Source: Marthasterias glacialis (lineage: Eukaryota; Echinodermata; Asteroidea; Forcipulatida; Asteriidae). Taken from it: a DNA stretch of 64,000 nucleotides. The DNA is taken from NCBI GenBank assembly GCA_911728455.2, contig OU452219.1, forward strand, positions 12,862,397-12,926,396, in the 5' to 3' direction. The notes beneath the pieces were generated by a model. The model ran no database searches. It was not told where the DNA came from and was given only the letters and a program-made list of their open reading frames with translations. Position numbers and translations under genes: made by a program. Positions 12,901 through 22,971 of the stretch are shown here, piece after piece; the first letter of the stretch is position 1, and each line of letters opens with the position of its first letter.

Positions 12901-15687
12901 TACCCACAAACTATCACACTTCAGTTTACCTCTGCCAGCAGTATTCTCCTAAATGCGTTAGCCAAAGCAGCATCTATGCCAACCATGTCAAACTCAATCT
13001 CAGTCTCTGTAAGGCTCACAATGTCAATGTGGAAATTCTGAACAAAAATGGGGAAAAGGGATATTTTAGTCAACTCCACTAACTGTCTCTCAAAACTGTT
13101 ATATAAAATGTGATGAAAATAATCTGGCAATGTTATTTGAAAAGAAAGTACATATCACTTTATCAGTCATCTTCAGTAAGCATCATTCCTCAGACTAAAA
13201 TTCTACATAGGTGGAAACTCTTTGGTGCAACCTCATTTCCATTAGTGTACGATCACAATGAATTAATATTAAGAGAAAACGACACAGCGAACTGCCTGTA
13301 GGATTGAGGCTGGGCGAGAGTGGCCTCAAAATTACTCTGGTTTCAAAACTTAACTGACATCCTACCCACGTCAGGTGAGTTTCAAGTATTTTTCTTGGAC
13401 TTTGCGTGATTTTCTGTTACTCCTCTTTATTTGTCTTTTATTTTTTCGTGACCCTTTTCATGTCAATGCCCTTTTTCATGAAACTTTCCTTGGACCCTAC
13501 ATTTGCCAAATGATTACAAAATGTCAAAACGCGATGGTAGGGTCCTAGTTTTACCAGGACCAGAGTTTTAAATGACCAATAGTCGTATAGTTGCGATAAT
13601 CATAATCCTCAACCTCAATCCTCTCAATGGTCTTAGATTATCCCAGCTAGTAATAGTTGTAAGTGAAAAATTTAATACCTCCACAAACTTTTCATGGTTC
13701 CAACTGTCATCATAGCCAACGTAGTTACCAGGAAAATCAGAGCTGTTGGGCTAAAAATAAAAACAATATCAAAGTAAATATCATGGACAAGAATTCACAA
13801 CATACATGGTCACTGACTTGAGGCAAGCCTTGAATTTACCCACAGCACCCACAGCAATTGCCATGGTGCCCTTTGCAAAGTTCCCATACAAATTTTCATT
13901 TTCTTTATAGAAGTTCCCCTTACCAGAGGAAAATTGCTGTGCCCCTTCAAGAGCGAAGTTCAAGGCCTGACTTAAAAAGCAACAAAAAAAAGTTATTTTG
14001 TAGCTTCCCTTCAGTACCAAAAGTGCCATCCCCTTTATTCCGACCATTTATTAACACATTATACTTTGATGTTGTATACATTTTGAAGACAAAAAATGAC
14101 GTAACTTCAAGAAGTCGGATTTCTAATAATGAAACATCCAAGGCGGAAAATCGGAAATGAAATTTTAGGAATCGCAAGGTTAGATTTCTGACAAAAGTTG
14201 GCAGAATCTCATTCCTAAATACATGTACATGTATGCCTGACTTGTATGTATGGCAGTCTAGTTGTAATAAATCAAAGACGAAACATGACTTAATCTTAGA
14301 TGGCTGTATTGTTGTAAGTGTTATGATGGCTATATTCTTTAGTTGCTCCAAATTTTAGCAAAGCCTTCAATTTCAAAATTTCAAAGTTAGTTTTTAGGTA
14401 GGCCTACAACCAGTATTCAGTATAATACAGGACCACTTAAGAATATGAGGTTTGTATTAACAAAGGGAAAGATAGGCCACAAGCTAAAAGTAAAACTGGC
14501 CCAGTAATAAACAACACAACTATTACAGTAAGAAAATTCCAAAATACTAAGGGGGATTTCATTACATGGTTTTTATTTGCATATTAAAATACACAAAAAT
14601 AACTAAAATTCAACAAGAAATTAAAGTTATTTAAATGCTCCGAATTTTAGCAAAACATTTTTTACATAATAATAATAATAATAATAATAGAACAGTTCTT
14701 ATATAGCGCATCACACAGTGTCTCGATGCGCTTTACATACAATAACAAAGAGTTAAATGTTAAACAGGTAGGTCTTAAGTACAGTTTTGAATTCAAGTTC
14801 AGTTCTAGCAGTCCTGATATGTTGTGGGAGAGAGTTCCAGAGAGCAGGTGATGAGTGTGTAAAGGACCGATGTCCATACGTCTACATAGCCTAAATTCCC
14901 CTAATAATAATTATTTACTTATGCTCTACTTCTCTAAGTTCTAGCCTATCTACAATCCCAGACATATCTCGTTGGGCCTCCCCCGGCCCCCAATCAATGT
15001 TGGTTCTCATTGCAGGGTCTGCGCTCTAGTTGGGATTAACAACATTGAGTGGGGGAGCGGGGGATGAGGGAAGGTCGACCCAGTAACTGGGGCGCTGTAC
15101 TCCTTTTTTGAGACTTTGACATTATCGGTCGTACTAGCTAGTACAACCTATAATGTCAAAATCTCAAAAAAGGAGTACAGCAACCCAGTTACTGGGTCTT
15201 GGGGGAGGGTATTATTAATTTCCTGCCAACAAAGTGGCCCGATCATTTTGGCCGGGATTGCAAGTAGCATTCCAGGCAGCATGACACATTTGACAATAAC
15301 AGGGATTGAGGAATAGATGTCGGTCCACATTTCTTATTTTTTAATTTGACACTCTCGAGCTCATGGAATCCCCCTTTAATTCTTTCACTGTCAGTGTCAC
15401 GTTCAGACGTTTGTCTGACTATCCTTGTTGTCTGTCGTCTGCAAAAAAACACACATCCCAACCAACCGAAACCCAATCAAAACAGAACAGAATCTTTTTA
15501 TGTTGATGTAAACATAAATGCAACAGCTTTCAGCAAATCAAATTAGAATACACTATCATCTCTCGAGAAACAATCAGTCAAGTCTTTTAATTGAAATGAT
15601 TGTACTGAAAACTCAAATAATACCCACATTTTCTATTTCATGTTCTCGCATTCGCACACGTGTTCGGGCTTCGTTTAGAGCTGCCAT
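3962..15687 (-). CDS. POLR1C: DNA-directed RNA polymerases I and III subunit RPAC1 (POLR1C), complete
   Basis: Alpha-like subunit shared by nuclear RNA polymerases I and III; with POLR1D it forms the heterodimer that nucleates assembly of both enzymes. Coding exons in transcript order: 15687-15628, 13750-13679, 13037-12930, 12002-11870, 10769-10650, 9656-9607, 8021-7889, 6616-6497, 6006-5939, 4418-4370, 4086-3962. They sum to 1038 bp, 345 aa plus TGA; human RPAC1 is 346 aa. Phases close at each junction and all introns are GT-AG. Recognisable blocks: [13 protein letters not shown] (exon 2), the alpha-dimerisation core [19 protein letters not shown] at about residues 60-78 (exon 3), [10 protein letters not shown] (exon 5), KWIPIGNQ (exon 6), [10 protein letters not shown] (exon 7), CFSPGVIEV (exon 8), [10 protein letters not shown] (exon 10). 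The exon 1 donor (AAT/GTGGGT) was chosen because only it keeps phase with exon 2. Identity is from family knowledge; the exon structure is read directly. Confidence 0.96.
4456..5036. mobile_element. GACGTCA-type MITE split by a second element
   Basis: The left part (4456-about 4530, starting TTGACCTAATTCACCTGACG) and right part (about 4920-5036, containing CTATTGACTCCCAAAATGGG) match the two halves of the GACGTCA family. The roughly 390 bp between contain a separate palindromic unit whose core pairs CCCATATCCCACTCGGC with its complement near 4845-4880 and repeats AAACTTTGCGCG. It lies in the intergenic side of POLR1C exons 10 and 9 (intron 9). Confidence 0.6.
5385..5815 (-). mobile_element. 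tRNA-headed SINE, near full length
   Basis: On the minus strand, a tRNA-Leu-like head (about 5815-5700, B box GGGTTCGAGTCCC) is followed by a body with AGGTCCTATGTATTG-like and AAGAACCCAGTT motifs and a self-complementary ACCTTGTAAACC segment. An AT-rich simple tail lies at the low-coordinate end. A headless relative lies at 9675-9960, so the body is a repeat family rather than a unique sequence. Confidence 0.7.
6130..6460 (-). mobile_element. tRNA-headed SINE, different head
   Basis: The reverse complement of 6370-6450 resembles a tRNA head with CCTGGTTCAAGTCCTGG as B box. The body to the left includes GTTCTCTCCTGTGCC. It lies in POLR1C intron 8, distinct in sequence from the SINE at 5385. 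Confidence 0.5.
6715..7205. mobile_element. Copy of the GATGCATT-family interspersed repeat
   Basis: The left end (CTCTACTCTTGCTGATATTT, then CATTCAACTGCACA and GTGGCACCACTGTGCACAG) and right end (GTGTAGATGCATTTACA, GGCATAGTTTATCTACTA) match the repeats at 18965-19295, 32290-32668 and 39128-39332. The interval about 6835-7100 is not shared and may be an insertion. Confidence 0.55.
9355..9458. mobile_element. Partial CAGGCATGATATTC-family element
   Basis: Reversed, decayed half copy: TAGTAGGAAGAATCTCATG is the reverse of the family tip. It lies in POLR1C intron 6. Confidence 0.5.
9675..9960 (-). mobile_element. Headless SINE fragment
   Basis: Same body as the SINE at 5385-5815 (shared GTAGCACCTTGTAA, TGGGTTCTTTTACGTGCCTT, GGACCTACGG), but the tRNA-like head is missing, as for a 5'-truncated insertion. 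Confidence 0.65.
10170..10494. mobile_element. GGGCCC/TTAAGCAGC MITE family, copy plus adjacent half
   Basis: 10307-10494 runs from TTTCATAGAGCTTTTTAAGC to CAGCTCTATGAAAGTGGGTC, an inverted repeat about 190 bp long with TGGTAAGC/GCTTACCA-type inner pairing. A second half-copy (AGCCAAAATACCATG) lies at 10170-10255. POLR1C intron 5. Confidence 0.7.
10965..11065 (-). mobile_element. SINE fragment (CCTCGGGTGGGATTCGAAC family)
   Basis: Shares the body TGTGTGTTAAGCACTGTA, AGTACTTTCCC and B box (reverse of GGGATTCGAACCCCCGA) with the SINE at 58500-58760. The head is cut short at 11065. Confidence 0.65.
12171..12360. mobile_element. GGGCCC/TTAAGCAGC MITE, near-complete copy
   Basis: Begins AGCCCAATTTCATAGAGCTA and ends CACTATGAAATTGGGCCCA; 190 bp, terminal inverted repeats of about 20 bp. 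It abuts a copy of the CCTCCGTTGCC family. POLR1C intron 3. Confidence 0.8.
12361..12820. repeat. CCTCCGTTGCC-family interspersed repeat, compound
   Basis: 12361-12560 contains GAGGCAAATGCCTCCGTTG, TGCCCTTGCCCTTTCAAGAA and ends near AATCAGGCCTGG. Relatives occur at 17970-18145, reversed at 13815-13975 and partly at 55455-55545. The following 12625-12820 is rich in diverged TGCCCT/TTGGCC motifs and may be an older copy. Confidence 0.55.
14671..14880. repeat. (AAT)n-headed TTATATAGCGC repeat
   Basis: An (AAT) microsatellite is followed by CTTATATAGCGC and a body with GATGCGCTTTACATACAATA. Similar units, with AAT run then TATATAGCG or TTATAAGGCGC then CGCTCATGGCGC, occur at 18217-18310, 26268-26350, 30060-30128 and reversed at 42226-42262. 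This is the pattern of a retroposon 3' end with a simple-sequence tail. Confidence 0.6.
15077..15198. mobile_element. Fold-back element, 122 bp
   Basis: The left arm GACCCAGTAACTGGGGCG…CTCCTTTTTTGAGA and right arm TCTCAAAAAAGGAGTACAGC…CCAGTTACTGGGTC pair over about 50 bp with few mismatches, leaving a loop of about 20 bp containing CTAGCTAG. A split relative lies at 35857-36920. POLR1C intron 1. Confidence 0.85.
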
Positions 15688-16020
15688 CTTAATTTAACTT
15701 TACTGGAGTAACTATTCACAACAGACAAAAGGTTAAAGTTGGAAGGTTCCAAAATACGTGGGGGTGCCATTATAAAGTTTTGTTTTTATTTGTTTACCAA
15801 ATACACAAAACAACTCAGATTCAGCAAAACAAATTAAATTAAAGGCACTTTTATCAAAACGATATCTTATATAACAGTATATATTAATCAAAATTAACGA
15901 CAGATTTACACCACAATAAAAATTATCCCCTTTAAATGATAATGAAGACTACCAGAGGGCGGAAAGGATTTGTAAGGTGGCTATTGCCTTTGGACAGCGG
16001 AGAGGACCCAATAATTTACG
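15688..16020. promoter_or_regulatory. Divergent POLR1C / AP2S1 promoter region
   Basis: About 330 bp separate the POLR1C start codon (minus strand, 15687) from the likely AP2S1 start codon (plus strand, 16021). Both 5' UTRs and any core promoters must lie here, so the two housekeeping genes probably share a bidirectional promoter. I see no convincing TATA box in a proper position and did not recognise specific factor sites. A short upstream reading frame starting at 15936 would be out of frame with AP2S1, so transcription probably begins downstream of it or it acts as an upstream frame. Confidence 0.5.
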
Positions 16021-16023
16021 ATG
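16021..16023 (+). CDS. AP2S1: Putative AP2S1 coding exon 1 (start codon only)
   Basis: ATG immediately followed by GTAAAA, a usable but weak donor. Other ATG-GT combinations between 15688 and 17448 (for example near 16294 and 17349) have poorer donors or lie too close to exon 2. It sits about 330 bp from the POLR1C start. The call depends on exon 2 opening exactly with the second codon of the protein. Confidence 0.45.
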
Positions 16024-19000
16024 GTAAAATAACCTTTAGATTTCAATTTTACTCCATTTTGTTGTTAAAACAAATCGTGATAATAGTAAAGCATTTGATA
16101 AAGTTTTTCTTTTGTGATAATTTATTGTTTTTGGTGTTTTTTATATGAGGCAAAAACACACAATAAAATGTTGAGGGCAACTTCGGCTCTTCGTGTGTCT
16201 GAGTGTTACACTTTTATTGCATTAACGTTAATGAATGGGTGTGTTTGCTTGAAATGGCTGAATCTACAAAAAATTACAAACTAAGTAATGTCTATGGTTG
16301 AAAGACAGGTTGGATTAATTTCTTAAAGCGCTCTAATCATTTGGAATTTGTTATTGTATTATCAATTATGTCAACATTGATGTCGTTTTGCTGGAGTGTA
16401 TAAAAATTTATGTAGATAATCATGATCATAATAGATAGATGTTGATGAATTGATCATATTCATTGTCATTGTCATTGAATATTGATGTCATTCTATTTCT
16501 AGTAGTACTAGTACTAGTAGTACTAGTAGTAGTACTACTACTAGCAATAGAATGACATCAATATTCAATGAGGGTAGAAATTCTACCCTCTATTCTGAGT
16601 CTCTTGTGTCAAGGCTCAAGTAATTTGATTTGATTTGCACTGAGCTGAGTCGCAGCTCAGCGTGTACTTTGACAAACCAAAGCTGATTTTGGTTAGATTT
16701 TGTGTACTAAGTAAATGGGGATGTCATAAAAAAATAGAGTAATTGCAGAATACCCTGCAAGTTGTTCCCCTTGGCCTTGTGCAGGGGAGAACAATTATTC
16801 TGAACGATGGGAGAACAAGGACATGAAGGAAAAGCACTTGTGTGTTTGCGGGTGGGGGTATTATTACAACTACCTACTAATACTAATACTATCTGCTTAA
16901 GTGCAGGATTTTCCATAGAATACGCAAACACTTTAAATGCCTACCTACAGAAAAACCTATATGAACAAAGTTAATATCTTTGTTACTTGTGACATGGAAA
17001 TATGTATCTCAAATTAAAGAGATTTATGTAATCTTTCCAACAACAACAATAAGCCTATGCAGTTTGTTATGGGAAACATGGAAATATGTATCTCAAATTA
17101 AAGAGATTTATGTAATCTTTCCAACAACAATGAGCCTATGCAGTTTGTTATGGGAAACATGGAAATATGTATCTCAAATTAAAGAGATTTATGTAATCTT
17201 TCCAACAACAACAATAAGCCTATGCAGTTTGTTATGTTTGTTTGCAAGGCAGTAAATACTGAATGTTTATTGTGATGCAGCCCAGCAATGAGCTCGACAT
17301 GGGCATAGGTAGGAACAGTGTTTATGTATTGTGACCAGTCAGGTTGATATGGTTAAGTGTTCTAAATCCAATCATCAGTTTTATTAATTTTTTCTGCACA
17401 GAGCTCACTAATGATATTAATAAGCGGTACGTTTAATTGTTCTTTCAGATTCGATTCATCCTGATCCAGAATCGTGCCGGCAAGACGCGGCTTGCCAAGT
17501 GGTATATGTCATTTGATGACGATGAGAAGCAGAAGCTAATTGAGGAAGTTCATGCCCTGGTCACGGTCAGAGATGCCAAACATACCAATTTTGTAGAAGT
17601 GAGTTTTTCATTGACAAGGCGGTTTTTACTAGCATCAGGCATGATATTCTTCCTACTTAAGTCTGATTTCCAATTTTTTTTGCACTCAGGAAAATCAACA
17701 AAACTGTTATTAAATGGTCTGGAAAGTATATAAAACCATAGGACCTACCTTATGGTAGGTCAGCCTTTGTAGTCAATCAAAATGTTCCTACATTTTTACA
17801 AGAGCTAAATATCATGCCTGTAGCATCTGCTGGAAACAATTTTTACCATTTTTGTCAGGATTTAAACCTAGATTCCCAAGGCATTCTGTAAGGAGTAGAA
17901 ATCTCACAAATCAATTCTACATGAAGGCCTGTGGCCTTAGTTTATAATAAATTGTTGCATGCCACACAAATACAGGCTTGATACTTTACGGAGGCAACAG
18001 AGGCATTTGCCTCCGTTGCCCTTGGTCATTGCCCTTGAAATGTTCCAATAGAAATTTACAATTTCCTCATAGAGGTGCCCTTTATCAAAAAGTAAATGCC
18101 TTGGTGCCCTTGCCCATTCAAGAGCTAAGCAATCAGGCCTGCAAATACATATTATTTTAACTACTCCTTTCACAATTCTTAATAATAGTGGTCGTTTATA
18201 CGCTGTGGTTGTCAATTTATAATAATAATAATGAACATTTATAAGGCGCCAGTATCCGCCATGCCTGACGCTCATGGCGCACAATACAGCAATAACAGAG
18301 ATTAAGTAAAGAATAACATAACTAATTAAACACAAAAACGAGAGGTAAGCATGTGGGTTTTCAAAGAGGATTTAAAGGCAGACAATGATGAAGATTGATG
18401 AATTATGGACCGAGTTTGATAGATTTTGGGTGGGTACAGTGACAGATATTACATGTCTTTTATTTATTACTTTACGCAAATGTTTTGTTGTTGCTTTCTT
18501 TCAGTTTCGTAATTTTAAGATAGTTTACAGAAGGTATGCCGGTCTCTACTTCTGCATATGCGTCGATGTTGGTGACAACAATTTATCATATCTAGAAGCT
18601 ATACACAACTTCGTAGAGGTGAGTCAAGTGCAGTAATTATACTAAAAAAGCGATTGTAAAGCTGAAATCTCAATCCATGTTTTGTTATTCTTGAGGTGAA
18701 ATGTGATTTTTTTAAGCTGGGTTTTTAATTGTTCTAGTGTCAATGTCTTGTTGGTGGAAGACCCTATAAATCATAAAAGATGGAACATTGATTTGTTGAT
18801 TTTTTTTACAAGTCAGCCATGATAATATTCCTATTTTAATCTTTTTGTCTACGGAAAAAGTCAATAAAGCCTATTATATATGTAGGTCAGCCATGGTAGT
18901 CAATAAAAATGTTCCTATATTTTTTTTTCAAGAGTCAAATATCTTGTCTGCAAATAGTTGCATTATAACCCTCTAACATTTTCCAGTGAGTTGACCAACC

Positions 19001-19817
19001 ATTTGAAACCATTCAACTGCACATGTTGCATATGGTGGCACAACGGTGCACAGAACTATGTACATGGGTGTACTGTGTAGATGCATTCACCACATGACAT
19101 CATTTTGCAGGCTGGCATAGTTTATCTATTATTCAAAACCACAGTGGATGATATTGAATGGTTAGACAGTAGGGGGATTGACTGTGTACTGTGTAGATGC
19201 ATTCACCACATGACATCATTTTGCAGGCGGGCATAGTTTATCTGTTATTCAAAAGTCTCAGTGGATGATATTGAATGGTTAGACAGTAGGAGGGTTATTT
19301 CTTCTGATAGCCATCCCAGATACAGTTCACATTGAGACAACATTCTTCAGAGTAAACAATTGTGTTCTAAGTCCTTGTAAATGGACTTAGAAATATTTTC
19401 TAGAGCAGGCACGTAAAATCAAAACATTGTGACTGCATCACAACATTTTGACTTAGAGCAATCACCCCGCAAACAGAACATAAGTAATCACTTTTATGAG
19501 GCTGTGTTAGAATTGGCGGCTATGGCTTGATTATCCCATGAACAAGCATTGAAGCATGGGAAGGTCCATAGCAACAGCCACAGCTCTAGCCCCAGCCGCC
19601 AATTTGGAATCCATTTAGATTCATGAGTTCTTTTTCTGTATTGATCATCCACCAGGTACTTAATGAATATTTCCACAATGTTTGCGAACTCGATTTGGTC
19701 TTCAACTTCTACAAGGTGTACTCGGTGGTCGATGAAATGTTTCTGGCTGGTGAGATCCGAGAGACGAGTCAAACAAAGGTCCTGAAACAATTAACAAATC
19801 TGTCACAACTAGACTGA
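16021..19817 (+). CDS. AP2S1: AP-2 complex subunit sigma (AP2S1), complete
   Basis: Small sigma subunit of the AP-2 adaptor, which selects dileucine-motif cargo for clathrin-mediated endocytosis at the plasma membrane. Exons: 16021-16023 (ATG only, provisional), 17449-17598 (50 codons starting [19 protein letters not shown]), 18505-18618 (38 codons, [20 protein letters not shown]), 19656-19817 (53 codons plus stop, [18 protein letters not shown]). All phase 0; total 142 aa, identical in length to the human protein. Residue Arg15, which contacts acidic dileucine cargo, is retained in the QNRAGKTR block. The sequence departs from the human one at only scattered positions and at the extreme C-terminus (ends NLSQLD). 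Exon 1 is inferred: exon 2 opens with the Ile2 codon, so the ATG must end an upstream exon, and the ATG followed by GTAAAA at 16021 is the best candidate before 17449. Confidence 0.95.
16473..16590. repeat. Hairpin with CTAGTAGTA core and adjacent palindrome
   Basis: The arms CATTGAATATTGATGTCATT and AATGACATCAATATTCAATG are perfect inverted repeats enclosing alternating CTAGTAGTA/TACTACTAG units (16473-16570). A second palindrome, GAGGGTAGAAATTCTACCCTC without its middle break, directly follows (16570-16590). AP2S1 intron 1. Confidence 0.8.
16992..17235 (+). repeat. Three-copy tandem repeat, period about 81-84 bp
   Basis: Three nearly identical units each beginning ACATGGAAATATGTATCTC and ending GCAGTTTGTTATG. 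Units 1 and 3 have an extra CAA triplet relative to unit 2. It gives a spurious open frame and lies in AP2S1 intron 1, about 200 bp before exon 2. Confidence 0.95.
17636..17822. mobile_element. CAGGCATGATATTC-family element, copy 2
   Basis: Runs from CAGGCATGATATTCTTCCTA to GCTAAATATCATGCCTG; inverted tips, about 187 bp. Starts 38 bp after the AP2S1 exon 2 donor. Confidence 0.75.
17970..18145. mobile_element. CCTCCGTTGCC-family repeat
   Basis: CAGGCTTGATACTTTACGG to CTAAGCAATCAGGCCTG. The tips CAGGC/GCCTG are inverted and GAGGCATTTGCCTC is an internal palindrome. AP2S1 intron 2. Confidence 0.65.
18965..19295. repeat. GATGCATT-family repeat with internal 120-bp duplication
   Basis: After GTGGCACAACGGTGCACAG, the block TACTGTGTAGATGCATTCAC … GAATGGTTAGACAGTAGG is present twice in tandem (about 19065-19172 and 19183-19292) with few differences. 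AP2S1 intron 3. Confidence 0.75.
19502..19612. mobile_element. Hairpin element (CGGCTGCGGCTG family), 44 bp before AP2S1 exon 4
   Basis: GAATTGGCGGCTATGGCTTG at one end pairs with CAGCCGCCAATTTGGA at the other; AAGCATTGAAGCATGGG lies in the middle. Same family as 2208-2302. It ends about 44 bp before the exon 4 start, upstream of the polypyrimidine tract. Confidence 0.7.
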
Positions 19818-22111
19818 AGGGAGGGAAGGGGAGAATAATATGAGTTAATATGAGTAGATAAAGTAGTACGTTCCGTTTGCCCTTTCCATAAAACTTGAAA
19901 AAGAGAAGTTTATTTTCTTAAGTGCTCCCGTTTTGTAAAAGAAAGCAGTTAAAATAACCATAAACCAAATAAGTAAGACAAAAGATTTATGTAAATCTCA
20001 AAAACATTCTCATAAAATACAACTTAAACTGTCTTTGTTGTTATTTTTCAATCAATGACTGTTCACAATCTGTTTTGGGCTCTGTTGTGAAAGCTTGTCT
20101 CGACAGATTAGTTGTATTTTCCAAAACATTAATGAGCAAAATGAGTCTGTAATGACGCATTTTAAGCAAGATGAATATCACTTTAAGACTTGCGTTTCCA
20201 TGTTATAAATGCAAAGCTACCTGAAACTAACGTCGTTGTACTTGGGAATTTCAAAGCATGATCAGGAAACCAAGTTCTGCAAATCTAGAGAACTCTTATG
20301 TAATACCATCAAAAGCATTACATGTATTTCTAACCAGAATAATAAAGAAGTTTGTAGCTCCATTTGAATTTCTAGAAACTGAAAGAGAAATGTCCACCAT
20401 AATCATGAAGTATTTTGTTTTTATTGTTTTCTTTACATGGGCAATATCTAAAATGAATTATTGAATTATTGAATAACTAATAAAGAGGTTTATGTAACCC
20501 ATGTACATGTAACTAGTTTCAATTACAGCTACCCATGTAATGCCGTAGTGTTTTTTAAAAAATTTGTATCTGATGTTGGTTTAAAAGTTTAGTGGTAAAC
20601 CTTGTACATTACACTTTTGTTAAACTTCCTTCAGAATGATAAAAATCATCATGAAACACATCTCCAACAAAATGAAGTTGATAGAGTTATTCTCTTATAA
20701 AGCATTGGTTTATAACTGAGGTTTGAGATCCCAACGTGCCATTACGCTTGCACCCCTAGCCACTATAATTAGTTCAGTAAAAGACCCAAATGATTTTAGT
20801 CAACCTGGATTCTGATGTACTTTTCCAAATATTTTCACAAGGTGGGGATAGAGCACCAATAAAACAAACCCATTGGGATTGGTTCTAGATAACTGACTTG
20901 CCCCCAACTAAGCGTATTTTGACTTAACTGGGCTGGGCTTGAGTCCTGCCGTGGTTAGCAGGGTTTTGCCCTTACATTTTTCATTGACTAGCCAGCAGGA
21001 CCAGTTAGCTCCTCATTTCACTAGGCTGTCAGCTTTTTCACGAGTCCATACTTCATATAAAGTAGGGATGTTTTTTCAACAGTAAACTAGAAAGTTGGAC
21101 AACTTGGAGAGAATTTTGACTGGTCCTCAGGTGTTTTTAACTGGCATTTGACCAACGGACCACTGTTAAAGGAGAAAGCTGGTTAGCAATTAAACTCATT
21201 CATAACTTGAGCTTGATTTGTGAAGTCCACTTGACCTTACTGTCAAGTATCTGTTGAAATTGAAATCGCTCATGACTTCAGTTTGATTTGAGGCGACACA
21301 TGGATTATATTGGCTGCAACACTCGTACAGTAACCCTAACTCACTTGAGTCTACAAGGATCCTTGCTCATTCTAACAAAATCCAACACCATATGTCAACT
21401 CCCACCCAAACTGTTGGACTTTAATTAGGGTGGTGTGCCTGATCCCATGTAAAAACATAATCAGTTTATTAGTGCAGTCCAACAAAAATGAACCAAACCG
21501 TCTGTTGTATTTTGATGGGTTGGAGTGGTTATGGTTTAGGGGGAAGCTTTAGAAGTCTTCCAAGGTTCAAAATAAAACCCATCTCCGTGCTCAATATAGG
21601 AAACTACACAAATGTCAAAGTCAGTAAGTCAGACCAAAAATATAACAAAGGCAAGATTAAAATACTGTTATTTAATGTTCAACTGATGCCATGATTGTAT
21701 TTCTGCCATTAGTACTTTGTAAAACCCAGTGTAAATATGTATAACTCTATATTGTAAGACCTAAAGTTCATAATCTAATCTAGGAAATGTATTGTTGAAT
21801 ACATGTATTATAGCAATGACGAACACATAAATGCTAGAGTCATTGATCACTCAATAAAATGATGGATAATTTTTACCTTGTATGTTAATTACATGTACAA
21901 TAGTAAAGAAGTGAACTAAGAAATATTTCATTCAATACAGTAATAGTGAAGTTGTTTTATTTTCACACATGAAATTCTGTTCTTGTGTCAGTGGTATTCT
22001 AAATGATTTTTTTTTTTCAAAAGAGACTCATTTTGGACATCAAAAGGTTCCTGTTTATGTTTGACAGTATCATAATTTGCTAGCATTAAAAGCACTTTAA
22101 CAATACAGCCA

Positions 22112-22718
22112 GGGCCAAATTTCATAAAAGGCTATTTACTGATAAGCAAAATTGTGTTTGCTATAGCAGAGAAAGGTACGTAAGCAAAAGTGTATTTCAT
22201 TAACCATCACAAAGATTTGACAGTGCATGTGTTCATAATGGATTGGTATTATTGTGTCACTCATCGGCTTACAAGAACTGCCGGCAAGCTAGCATGTCTT
22301 CTGCTTTGTTTATGGAATGTCGCTGCCGAGCGATCTAGTCCGCCGAACTTAAGTTCTGTAGTTTACAGAATGTGGGTTCGAATCCCGGGCCTGGCCTTAG
22401 GATGGGATGTTAAGCTGTAGGTCCCGTGTACTAGGGTGGGTAGTGCACGTAAAAGAACCCAGAACACATCATGAAAGAGTAAGGGTTTACCCCGTTGTTT
22501 GTGGTTTAGAGAGTAAGCACCCTTATCTACCGGTTTCCTCAGGCTTCCGAGCTACAGTGATTAAGTTCACTTTTGAGGCATCCTCGGTTTCATTACCAGA
22601 AATTAACAATATTAATAATAATAATGGTTAGCAGTGTTTATGAAATAGAAATCTTGCCAATGTCCGCTTTGTAAGCATAAACGTCTGCTTACATACAGGC
22701 TTTAGGAAATTTGGCCCA
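22112..22718. mobile_element. GGGCCC/TTAAGCAGC MITE split by a SINE
   Basis: The left part starts AGGGCCAAATTTCATAAAAG (22112) and the right part ends TTTAGGAAATTTGGCCC (22718). Between them lies a tRNA-headed SINE, so the SINE is the younger insertion. Confidence 0.7.
22250..22626 (+). mobile_element. tRNA-headed SINE with (AAT)n tail
   Basis: Plus strand: head with CTGCCGAGCGATCTAGTC and B box GTGGGTTCGAATCCCGG (about 22320-22390), body with CACGTAAAAGAACCCAGAAC, and an AATATTAATAATAATAATGG tail. Head-body-tail order is that of a complete SINE. Confidence 0.75.
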
Positions 22719-22971
22719 GGGGATTAAACTATACCATTCATCGGCAATGTGACCAAAGTTTTAATGAATTAAATTATGGTTGTATGTGTTAATGCTAATT
22801 GTCGGTCATTTGTTGGTTCTTTATTTGTCTACCCTGAGTCTTGAGTAGTTTTAGATCATATCAGTAGTCATAACGAAGGACCTGAATCAACATCAGGAAT
22901 GTCTGTATGTGATGTTAACCTTGCCGCTTATCAAGTAATGTTTTACTCCTCTGGCAAGTTACAATGCAGCT

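Noticed and set aside
16980-17255. 91-codon plus-strand frame
   Set aside because: Created by a tandem repeat whose period is a multiple of three; it lies inside an intron and has no resemblance to a protein family.
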